Made by a program: the position numbers and the translations under genes
Notes under the pieces: model-generated
Told to the model about the DNA's origin: nothing
Seen by the model: only the letters and a program-made list of their open reading frames with translations
The model's database searches: none
Assembly (NCBI GenBank): GCA_903909815.1
Contig: CAIVXG010000217.1
Coordinates: 82,821-146,820, forward strand
Source of the DNA: an uncultured beta proteobacterium
Lineage (GTDB): Bacteria > Pseudomonadota > Gammaproteobacteria > Burkholderiales > Burkholderiaceae_C
Direction of reading: 5' to 3'
DNA: 64,000 nt
Part shown: piece by piece, positions 20,469 to 28,543 of the stretch
Layout of the letters: every line of letters starts with the position of its first letter
Position numbering within the stretch: position 1 is the first letter of the stretch

Positions 20469-21274
20469 GCTGATGGCGCGCTGGTGCGCTTCCACAGAAA
20501 GCTGGCCAGGTGCTCGCCCGGTAACGTCGCCGTGGCGAGGCCGGCGACTTCATCCTGCTTCGCGGCGCGACCCGTGATGTTCAGCAGGCAGCCACAGTCG
20601 GCGCTGATGACGCGCTCGGCGCCGGTGGCGCGGATGCTGGCCACCTTGTCGCTCACGATAGCCTCGGAGATGTCAGGGTAGCGCATGGCGAAGGTTCCGC
20701 CAAAGCCGCAGCACTCCTCCACCCGGGCCTGCACCACCACGTTGACCTGCGCCAGACTGTCCAGCAGCGCGGCGCTGGTCTCATGCGAACCCATTTCGCG
20801 GCGTGCATGGCAGGAGGTGTGCAGCGCCACGGTGCAGGGGTTGCCGCGGTCTTCATGGCTGAAATTCACCACCTGCACCAGGAACTCGCTCAGCTCATAT
20901 ACGCGTTCGGCCAGCGCCACGGCGCGCGCGTGCAGCACCGGGTCGGCGGCGAAAAGATGCGGGTAGTGCAGCCGCATCATGCCGCCGCAGGAGCCCGAAG
21001 GCACCACGATCGGCCAGTCTTCGGTGAACAGGTTCAACTGCTGCAGCGCGACTGCGCGCGCTTCTTCGGGAAAGCCGCTGCTGTGCGCCGGCTGGCCGCA
21101 ACAGGTCTGCTGCTCAAGGTAGTGCACCTGGATGCCCTCGCGCTCCAGCAGGCGCACCGTGTCCAGGCCGGCCTGGGGCGTGAACTGGTCAATCAGGCAG
21201 GTGGAGAAAAGATAGACGTGGGCCGGCTTGGGCGGGTAGCGCCGGGCACTTCGGGTGTCGGACTCAGTGGGCAT
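20465..21274 (-). CDS. lutA: L-lactate utilization (Fe-S) protein LutA (LldE)
   Basis: VYLFSTCLIDQFTPQAGLDTVRLLEREGIQVHYLEQQTCCGQPAHSSGF, ECCGFGGTFAMRYPDIS, ISADCGCLLNI. Confidence 0.9.
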   Translation of the reverse strand: MPTESDTRSARRYPPKPAHVYLFSTCLIDQFTPQAGLDTVRLLEREGIQVHYLEQQTCCGQPAHSSGFPEEARAVALQQLNLFTEDWPIVVPSGSCGGMMRLHYPHLFAADPVLHARAVALAERVYELSEFLVQVVNFSHEDRGNPCTVALHTSCHARREMGSHETSAALLDSLAQVNVVVQARVEECCGFGGTFAMRYPDISEAIVSDKVASIRATGAERVISADCGCLLNITGRAAKQDEVAGLATATLPGEHLASFLWKRTSAPSA

Positions 21275-21301
21275 GATTTCTTTCCAGGCATTTTGGTAAA
21301 G

Positions 21302-21312
21302 TGGTAATACCA
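21302..21312. promoter_or_regulatory. Putative FadR/LldR-type operator TGGTAATACCA
   Basis: Perfect TGGT-N3-ACCA palindrome upstream of lutA; extended AAAGTGGTAATACCA matches the reverse complement of the second site. Confidence 0.55.
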
Positions 21313-21406
21313 GTGGCGGCAAGTGTAGAAAATTTGCTGCCACTTGAAATAGGTGTTTTCCCTTATTTGTAAAGCATGAGTCAACACAAAATGGGCTACC
21401 ATCGCT

Positions 21407-21417
21407 TGGTCTTACCA
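21407..21417. promoter_or_regulatory. Putative FadR/LldR-type operator TGGTCTTACCA
   Basis: Perfect TGGT-N3-ACCA palindrome just upstream of regulator ATG 21430; reverse complement AAAGTGGTAAGACCA. Confidence 0.55.
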
Positions 21418-21429
21418 CTTTTAATTTCC

Positions 21430-22194
21430 ATGCCTCAACTTCGCCCCCCCGTGATCCGACTGGCCGACACTGTCGCGGCCGAACTGGAAAAACGCATCCT
21501 CGAAGGCTCGCTGAAACCGGGCGATCGCCTGCCAGCAGAGCGCACGCTCGCGCTGGATCTGGGTGTGTCGCGCCCGTCACTGCGCGAGGCGATGCACAAG
21601 CTGGTGTCAAAGGGTCTTTTGAGCACCCGTCATGGCGGAGGCACTTTTGTCACCGATCGACTCGAAGCGCATTTCGCCGACCCGTGGCAGGACTTGGTCA
21701 AAGGCCACCCGTTGCTGCACCGCGATCTGCTGGAATTTCGCCAGATGCTCGAAAGTGAAGCGGCGCAGTTGGCTGCAGACCGCGCCACCGACGTCGATCT
21801 CAAACGCCTGGACGCCGTCTACGCGAAACTGGAGCGGGTCTACTCTGGCGAGGACCTCGCCGCGTGTATCGACGCCGACGTCGAGTTCCACCAGGTGGTC
21901 GCGGAAGCCGCCCACAACGTGCTGATCGGGCATTTGAGCGCCAGCCTGATGCGGGTGATCCACGGCCACGTCGCCAACAATCTGGAGCACCTGCACGCGC
22001 GCCCGCAGCGCTGGGATCAGTTGCAGGCCCAGCACCGGGCCATCTGGCAGGCCATTCGCGAGCACCGGCCACGGGATGCAGCACAAGCCGCACGCGACCA
22101 CATCGAGTTCGTGCGTCAAAGCATGGACGACAATGCCAGGGAGGAAGAGCGGCGTCTGAGCGCCCGCCGGCGCGCGGGAGAACTTGTCGATTGA
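21430..22194 (+). CDS. GntR family (FadR/FCD subfamily) regulator, likely LldR-like lactate regulator
   Basis: VAAELEKRILEGSLKPGDRLPAERTLALDLGVSRPSLREAMHKLVSKGLL HTH plus FCD domain; divergent from lut operon; ORF could start at 21376. Confidence 0.8.
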   Translation: MPQLRPPVIRLADTVAAELEKRILEGSLKPGDRLPAERTLALDLGVSRPSLREAMHKLVSKGLLSTRHGGGTFVTDRLEAHFADPWQDLVKGHPLLHRDLLEFRQMLESEAAQLAADRATDVDLKRLDAVYAKLERVYSGEDLAACIDADVEFHQVVAEAAHNVLIGHLSASLMRVIHGHVANNLEHLHARPQRWDQLQAQHRAIWQAIREHRPRDAAQAARDHIEFVRQSMDDNAREEERRLSARRRAGELVD

Positions 22195-22419
22195 TTCCGT
22201 GAAACGGGCGGCGGTGCCGGTTTGGGCGCGTAGCAAATCGGCGCAGCGGATTGCGCATCCGACGCTTCGCCCGAAAACCTGCCGCACCGCTATCGCTGCA
22301 GCCATATCGCCAACTCTTGCCAGCCGATGGTCTGTGCTCCATGGCGCAGAGGAATCCGTTCAGTTCCCGGGTAGACGACATCGCGTTGCTCGATCTTCAG
22401 ATCGTCACCCGCCGCTTAT

Positions 22420-23427
22420 ATGGATGACCCCGACTACACTTCCCATACTGTGAAAGTATCTGTCTCAAAAGCCATCGAAGTACGACTGGAACGGTTCCTG
22501 CAAAAGGGTCGCATCCAGGCCGGATCGCTCATTACCACGGTGTTTGGTGATGCGATCCTGCCACGTGGTGGACGGGTGTCACTGGGCAGTATGATTCAGT
22601 TATTGCAGCCATTGGGTGCGAATGAACGATTGGTACGCACCGCCGTTTATCGCCTAGTCAAGGAGGAGTGGCTGGAGTCCGAGGCCTTGGGGCGCAAGAC
22701 GGATTACATGCTCACCCCTTCCGGGCACCGCAGGTTTGATGAGGCATCGCGTCAAATTTATGCAGCAGACATACCCGGGTGGGATAGGCGTTGGCGCCTT
22801 ATCCTGATCGTTGGAGAGTTGGGTACCCACCTGCGTGAGCAACTGCGCAGGGCTCTCTTTTGGCATGGATTTGGCGAAACCGCGACGGGCTGCTTTGTGC
22901 ACCCGACAGCCGATCTTGAAAAAGTGATGGAAAGTCTGGTGTCGGAGGGGCTGGACGAGGTGCTTTCGTATTTGATGCCCATGGTAGCCGTCAATTCGAG
23001 GGCGGCGCACTGTGCAACGGATATCGATATGGTGCAAGTGGCATGGAATCTGGATGGCCTGGCTTTGTCTTATGAAGGTTTTTTGCAAAAGTACGAACCA
23101 ATCCGTGATGCGCTGGTGAGTTGCGGACAGGAGGATTTGTCCGAAGAAAATGCTTTCCTGGTCCGCACCTTGCTGATCCATGATGTACGCAGGTTGCTGT
23201 TGCGTGATCCGCAGTTGCCCGAAAGCTTGCTTCCGGCAACCTGGCCAGGCAGTCGGGCACGCCACCTGTGCCGGGATTTGTACCGCAAGCTTTTGCCGCT
23301 GTCCGAGCGCCATCTGGATGCCAATGTCCGGCTTTCCAGTGGCAGTGCGCCCCATGCCTCTTCGGTGTTGGTAAGTCGTTTTGAATATGGAATGGATCTG
23401 CATACGCGCGTCGCAGGCGCCGCCTGA
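22420..23427 (+). CDS. paaX: PaaX-family transcriptional repressor of phenylacetate degradation
   Basis: SLITTVFGDAILPRGGRVSLGSMIQLLQPLGANERLVRTAVYRLVKEEWLESE and position at head of paa cluster. Confidence 0.85.
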   Translation: MDDPDYTSHTVKVSVSKAIEVRLERFLQKGRIQAGSLITTVFGDAILPRGGRVSLGSMIQLLQPLGANERLVRTAVYRLVKEEWLESEALGRKTDYMLTPSGHRRFDEASRQIYAADIPGWDRRWRLILIVGELGTHLREQLRRALFWHGFGETATGCFVHPTADLEKVMESLVSEGLDEVLSYLMPMVAVNSRAAHCATDIDMVQVAWNLDGLALSYEGFLQKYEPIRDALVSCGQEDLSEENAFLVRTLLIHDVRRLLLRDPQLPESLLPATWPGSRARHLCRDLYRKLLPLSERHLDANVRLSSGSAPHASSVLVSRFEYGMDLHTRVAGAA

Positions 23428-23438
23428 AGAGAAAGCTT

Positions 23439-24218
23439 ATGGACGACGAACTCAAGAGCAGCCACGGTGTGCAATCCCTGGAAATCGGGATTGGGGTGTT
23501 GAAGGTGCTGGTGGAGTCCGGCTCTGCCTTGATGCTCAAGGAAATTGCCGCCGCAGCGGGGATGCCACCCTCCAAAGCGCATCGCTATCTGGTGAGTCTG
23601 GTGCGGTGCGGTTTGGTGCAGCAGGCCAGCGAGAACTCCAAATACGACCTCGGACCCTTGGCCATTCCCCTGGGCTTGGCTGCCGTAGACCGGCTCGATC
23701 GCGTCAAACTCGGACTGAACAGTATTTCCGAGTTGCGCGATCTGACCAACGAAACCACCGCCTTGTCGGTGTGGGGTGAGTTTGGCCCAGTGATGGTGCG
23801 ATGGGAGCGGCCGCATCGTCCCATTACTGTCAACGTGATCACCGGCAACACGGTCAGTCTGTTGGCAACATCCACCGGCCGCTTGTTCTCTGCTTGGATG
23901 CCTGCGGAAATTGTTCGCCCGCAGCTGGAACGGGAGTTGCTCCAGGGGCGATCGACGGAATTCAAGACGCTGGAGCAGGTTGAGATCGCTTTGCAGGATG
24001 TCCGCGCCAACGGCTACTCGTTTGTACGTGACAGTGACTATTCCAGCCGGGTACTGGGTCTTGCTGCCCCGGTTTTTAACTTCAAGAACAACATCACCAT
24101 GGCCGTTTCCATCGTGGGCGTTGAAGGAATATCCGACCTGGGCCCCGGGAGCCTGGCCTTGAGCGAACTTAAGCGGACAACGGCCGCACTTTCCAAGCGC
24201 TTGGGTTCATCACGATAA
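23439..24218 (+). CDS. IclR family transcriptional regulator
   Basis: GVQSLEIGIGVLKVLVESGSALMLKEIAAAAGMPPSKAHRYLVSLVRCGLV HTH and IclR effector domain. Confidence 0.9.
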   Translation: MDDELKSSHGVQSLEIGIGVLKVLVESGSALMLKEIAAAAGMPPSKAHRYLVSLVRCGLVQQASENSKYDLGPLAIPLGLAAVDRLDRVKLGLNSISELRDLTNETTALSVWGEFGPVMVRWERPHRPITVNVITGNTVSLLATSTGRLFSAWMPAEIVRPQLERELLQGRSTEFKTLEQVEIALQDVRANGYSFVRDSDYSSRVLGLAAPVFNFKNNITMAVSIVGVEGISDLGPGSLALSELKRTTAALSKRLGSSR

Positions 24219-24262
24219 GTGATTCAAAACCCATTCGATTTTTAAAAACTTTGTGTCTCTTG

Positions 24263-24290
24263 AAAGCCGACTTTGTCGGCTTTTTCTTTT
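24263..24290 (+). terminator. Rho-independent terminator after paaX-iclR
   Basis: AAAGCCGAC-TTT-GTCGGCTTT perfect hairpin followed by TTCTTTT. Confidence 0.75.
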
Positions 24291-24441
24291 GCCGATGCTC
24301 ATGCTGGTCCGTTCGGGTTCGGCATGAGAACAGCCTTATTCTTGCATATGCAGATTCATTGAAACGCCTTGCCGGCCCTAGGTGCAAACCCTATTGCGAT
24401 ACAACAACTGCGCAAATTTACATCTTTATGTATCTTTTTAT

Positions 24442-24470
24442 TTGACGTAATCGATTCTGCATGTCAGAAT
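24442..24470 (+). promoter_or_regulatory. Putative promoter/operator upstream of liv-paa operon
   Basis: TTGACG, 17 nt spacer, CAGAAT; palindrome ATTCTG-CATGT-CAGAAT (24454-24470) overlaps the -10. Confidence 0.4.
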
Positions 24471-24593
24471 TTGGCCGCGGTGATTAACACCAAAGACTTC
24501 GCGCTTCGAACGCCGGATAAAACCAGAGGAGACTTCTGTGCCCTACGGTCGCAAGACAATTGAACACCGCCATGGTCATCGGCTGAGCCCCTG

Positions 24594-25469
24594 ATGCTGG
24601 CCGAATTTCTGCAATTCCTGTTCTCAGGCATCACGGTGGGCTCCACCTATGCCCTGGCAGCGGTGGGCTTCACGCTCATCTACAACTCCAGCCACGTGAT
24701 CAACTTCGCGCAGGGCGAGTTCATCATGCTGGGGGGTATGCTGGCCGTGTACTTCACCCACTCGGGCCTGCCCTTGCCACTGGCCCTGGTACTGGCCATT
24801 GCGCTGCCGGCCGTCGTGGGCCTGGTGCTGGAAAAAGTCGCCATCGAGCCGGTCAAAGGGGCTGAACCGGTCACCCTGATCATCATCACCATTGGGGCCT
24901 CGCTGGTGCTGCGGGGCCTGGTGCAAATCTGGCTGGGCAAGGGCACGTTCAGCCTGCCGGCGTTTTCCGGCGAGCAACCCATCAACGTGCTGGGTGCAAC
25001 CCTCATGCCGCAAAGCCTGTGGGTGCTGGGCGTGACGGCTGTGATGGTGTGCGCGCTCTGGTACTTCTTCTCGCGCACCCTTCAAGGCAAGGCCATGCTG
25101 GCCACCTCCTACAACCGGGTGGCGGCTGAATTGGTGGGCATCAACACCGACGGGGTTTTGTTCCTGAGCTTTGCCATGTCAGCTGCGCTGGGTGCGCTGG
25201 GCGGCATTCTGGTCACGCCCATCACGCTCACCTCGTATGACGCCGGCATCATGCTCGGCCTCAAGGGTTTTGTCGGCGCAGTACTGGGCGGCTTGGGCAG
25301 CGGTCTGGGCGCTGTTGTCGGTGGCCTGCTGGTGGGCGTGCTGGAGGCCATGGGCGCCGGCTACGTATCGTCCTCGTACAAGGACGCTATGCCCTTTGTG
25401 CTGATTCTCCTGATTCTGTTCTTCCGGCCCAGTGGCCTCTTTGGTGGCAAAGCCACAGACCGGGTCTAG
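24594..25469 (+). CDS. Branched-chain amino acid-type ABC transporter permease (LivH)
   Basis: GSTYALAAVGFTLIYNSSHVINFAQGEFIMLGGM; LivH family. Confidence 0.9.
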   Translation: MLAEFLQFLFSGITVGSTYALAAVGFTLIYNSSHVINFAQGEFIMLGGMLAVYFTHSGLPLPLALVLAIALPAVVGLVLEKVAIEPVKGAEPVTLIIITIGASLVLRGLVQIWLGKGTFSLPAFSGEQPINVLGATLMPQSLWVLGVTAVMVCALWYFFSRTLQGKAMLATSYNRVAAELVGINTDGVLFLSFAMSAALGALGGILVTPITLTSYDAGIMLGLKGFVGAVLGGLGSGLGAVVGGLLVGVLEAMGAGYVSSSYKDAMPFVLILLILFFRPSGLFGGKATDRV

Positions 25470-25471
25470 CC

Positions 25472-26404
25472 ATGAACTTGCATCCTTACCGTGGTCTGTA
25501 CCTGGTCGCCGCCGTGCTGCTGCTCTTGCCGCTGGTGCTGCCCAACAGCTTCTATATGGACCTGGCGATTCGCATGGCCATCAATGCGGTCATCGTGCTT
25601 GGCTTGAACCTGTTGATTGGTTTTGCCGGACAAATCAGCCTGGGCCACGCCGGCTTTCTGGGCATAGGCGCCTACGCCTCAGCGGCCTTGCCCACGCATT
25701 TCGGCTGGCATCCGCTGCTGGCCGTGCTTGCGGGTGCGGTGGCCGCGGGCGCGTTGGCAGCGGTGCTGGCACGTCCGATTTTCCGTCTCAAGGGGCACTA
25801 CCTGGCGATGGCCACCTTGGGCCTGGGAATTATCATCAACATTGTGGTGCGCAACGAAGCCGCCTGGACCGGTGGCCCCGACGGCATGGTTGTTCCCGCC
25901 ATGGCATTCGGCAGTTTTGAAATATCGGGCGACAAGCCCTGGTACTGGATTGTCGCCAGCCTGCTGTGTGTCAGCATCTGGGCTTCCATCAACCTTATCG
26001 ATTCGCCTTTTGGTCGGGCCCTGCGTGCCTTGCATGGCTCTGAAGTGGCGTCCAGGGTGGTGGGTGTGCATGTGGTGCGCTACAAAGTCACCGTATTTGT
26101 CATGTCTGCCATGTTCGCCAGCATCATGGGCAGCATCACGGCGCTGTATGTGGGTTTTGTCACCCCCAATCTGGCGGACTTCTTCCATTCGATTGAGCTG
26201 GTCACAATGGTCGTGATTGGCGGCATGGGATCGATCTATGGCTCCGTGCTGGGTGCCGTGTTGCTCACCGCATTGCCGCAGGCGCTGGCCACTTTTGAGG
26301 GTTGGGAGACGGTGGTGTTCGGTGCCATCCTGATGCTGAGCATGATCTTCATGCCCAAGGGTCTGGTGCCCATGCTGGCCACCCTTTTCGGCAAGCGGGA
26401 GTGA
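25472..26404 (+). CDS. Branched-chain amino acid-type ABC transporter permease (LivM)
   Basis: NLLIGFAGQISLGHAGFLGIGAYASA, YLAMATLGLGIIINIVVRN, VIGGMGSIYGSVLGA. Confidence 0.9.
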   Translation: MNLHPYRGLYLVAAVLLLLPLVLPNSFYMDLAIRMAINAVIVLGLNLLIGFAGQISLGHAGFLGIGAYASAALPTHFGWHPLLAVLAGAVAAGALAAVLARPIFRLKGHYLAMATLGLGIIINIVVRNEAAWTGGPDGMVVPAMAFGSFEISGDKPWYWIVASLLCVSIWASINLIDSPFGRALRALHGSEVASRVVGVHVVRYKVTVFVMSAMFASIMGSITALYVGFVTPNLADFFHSIELVTMVVIGGMGSIYGSVLGAVLLTALPQALATFEGWETVVFGAILMLSMIFMPKGLVPMLATLFGKRE

Positions 26405-26406
26405 CC

Positions 26407-27168
26407 ATGGCACTGCTTGAAGTTCAAGATCTCTCCATCCAGTTTGGCGGCGTCAAGGCCGTGCAGAACGTGTCCTTCAGCATCGATGCCGGGATTGTCT
26501 ATGCCGTGATCGGCCCCAATGGCGCCGGCAAGACCACGCTGTTCAACCTGATCACCGGCATTTACACCCCCACCTGCGGCAGCATCTTGCTGGATGGTCA
26601 GCCCATTGCCGGTAAATCGCCCGATGTGCTGGCGCAGCGGGGTGTGGCGCGCACCTTCCAGAACCTGCAAATCTGCATGAACATGAGCGCCATCGAAAAC
26701 GTGATGGTGGGCGCCCACCTGCGACTGGACCGCAACCTGTTCAAGGCCGCCCTGCGCTGGCCCTCCATCAAGTCGCGCGATCGGGATCTGCATACCGAGG
26801 CCGAGCAGCTCATGTGCTTTGTCGGGCTGGAGGCCCACACCACTTCACGCGCAGACAGCATGTCTTACGGCGCGCTCAAGCGCCTGGAAATAGCCCGTGC
26901 ACTGGCCATGAAACCGCGCCTGCTGTTCCTGGACGAGCCGGCAGCAGGTCTCAATCCCAAGGAGACCATCGAAGTGGATGAGCTCATTCGCAAGGTGGCC
27001 AATACCGGCGTGACCGTGGTACTGGTGGAACATGACATGAAGATGGTGATGAACTTGTCGGACCGCATTCTGGTGCTGGATTACGGACGCAAGCTGGCCG
27101 AAGGCACTGCGGCTGAAGTGCGGCGCAACCCAGATGTGATTGCCGCCTATCTGGGCGCTCACGCCTGA
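26407..27168 (+). CDS. ABC transporter ATP-binding protein (LivG)
   Basis: VIGPNGAGKTTLFNLITGIYTP, LSYG-type signature MSYGALKRLEIARAL, FLDEPAAGLNPKE. Confidence 0.9.
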   Translation: MALLEVQDLSIQFGGVKAVQNVSFSIDAGIVYAVIGPNGAGKTTLFNLITGIYTPTCGSILLDGQPIAGKSPDVLAQRGVARTFQNLQICMNMSAIENVMVGAHLRLDRNLFKAALRWPSIKSRDRDLHTEAEQLMCFVGLEAHTTSRADSMSYGALKRLEIARALAMKPRLLFLDEPAAGLNPKETIEVDELIRKVANTGVTVVLVEHDMKMVMNLSDRILVLDYGRKLAEGTAAEVRRNPDVIAAYLGAHA

Positions 27169-27181
27169 CCGGATCGACCCC

Positions 27182-28498
27182 ATGGACGCACTCACCCTCA
27201 TCAGCCAGGAACACAGCAATATGTGGCGCCTGGCCACCACCCTTGATCAGGTGGCCGGCGACATGCAAGCCGGTGCCCCGCTGGAGGCTGCATTCTTTGA
27301 GGCCGCGCTGGACTACCTCTCCCAGTTTGTGGACCGCATGCACCACCCGAAGGAGGACGACTACCTGTTCCGCCTGCTGCGCTTGCGCAGTTCAGAAGCG
27401 GCCGACGTAATCGACGCATTGGAGACTGAGCACCGTCAGGGACCAGACAAGCTGGCCCAGCTGCGTGCCAAGCTGGCGGCTGCAGCGCAGGGGGAACTGG
27501 CTGCTGCCGCGCTGACTGTTGCCATCAAGGACTACACCACCGGTCTCAAGGGACACATCAAGACCGAGGAAAAGACGGTGCTGCCGCTGGCGCGCAAAGT
27601 TCTGCAGCCGCAGGACTGGGCCGAAATTGGCCGGGCCTTTCGCAACCACAGCGACCCGGTGTTTGGCGACCAGTCCAAGGCCGAGTTTCGTGAACTGTTT
27701 CACCGCATCGTCAGCCTGGCGCCCGATTCGGTCGGCCTGGGTGCCAGCAGCGCGGGCAGCCTGCAAGCCTCTACGGCACCGGCGCAGCAGCCCGTGTTGC
27801 TGAAGGTGCAGGGCCTGGAGAGTTGCTACGGCCGCATCAAGGCGCTCAAAGGCATTAGCCTGGAAGTGCGTCGCGGCGAAACCGTGGCCCTGGTGGGCGC
27901 CAATGGCGCCGGGAAAACCACCTTCCTGCGTGCCGTCTCGGGGGTGCAGTCCATCAGTGCGGGCAGCATCCACTTCGACGGCGAAGACATCAGCAAGCTG
28001 CGTTCGGACAAACGCATGCGCCGCGGCATCTGCCAAAGCCCCGAAGGTCGGCAGGTCTTCGGCCCGCTTTCGATTGAAGACAACCTGCGCCTGGGCGCCT
28101 ACACGCAGCCCAAGCACCAGGTGGCGGGTGACATGGAACAGATCTTTGCCATGTTCCCGATCCTCAAGGAGAAGCGCGCCTTGCCCGCGGGGACCTTGTC
28201 CGGCGGGCAGCAACAGATGCTGGCCATCGGTCGCGCACTCATGGGCCGCCCCCGCATGCTGTTGCTGGACGAGCCTTCCATGGGCCTGGCGCCGCTGCTG
28301 GTGGAAGAGGTGTTCAACGTCATCAAGACGCTCAAATCCCAGGGTATGACCATCCTGCTGGTAGAGCAAAACGCCTTTGCGGCGCTGGCCATCGCCGACC
28401 GCGGCTATGTGCTGGAGACGGGCGCCGTGACGCTCACCGGGTCCGGCGAGGACCTCATCCAGAACGAACAGGTGCGCGCGGCTTACCTGGGCATGTAG
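27182..28498 (+). CDS. Fusion protein: N-terminal hemerythrin-like HHE domain + LivF-type ABC ATPase
   Basis: N-term QEHSNMWRL, HHPKEDDYLFRLL, LETEHRQG, GHIKTEEKTVLPLARKVL, NHSDPVFG; C-term VALVGANGAGKTTFLRAVSG, LSGGQQQMLAIGRALM, LLLDEPSMGLAPLLVEEVF in the same uninterrupted frame. Confidence 0.85.
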   Translation: MDALTLISQEHSNMWRLATTLDQVAGDMQAGAPLEAAFFEAALDYLSQFVDRMHHPKEDDYLFRLLRLRSSEAADVIDALETEHRQGPDKLAQLRAKLAAAAQGELAAAALTVAIKDYTTGLKGHIKTEEKTVLPLARKVLQPQDWAEIGRAFRNHSDPVFGDQSKAEFRELFHRIVSLAPDSVGLGASSAGSLQASTAPAQQPVLLKVQGLESCYGRIKALKGISLEVRRGETVALVGANGAGKTTFLRAVSGVQSISAGSIHFDGEDISKLRSDKRMRRGICQSPEGRQVFGPLSIEDNLRLGAYTQPKHQVAGDMEQIFAMFPILKEKRALPAGTLSGGQQQMLAIGRALMGRPRMLLLDEPSMGLAPLLVEEVFNVIKTLKSQGMTILLVEQNAFAALAIADRGYVLETGAVTLTGSGEDLIQNEQVRAAYLGM

Positions 28499-28543
28499 CC
28501 CTGTCCCCCTTTCGCATCTTGGCAAATTACTTAGGAACACTTC

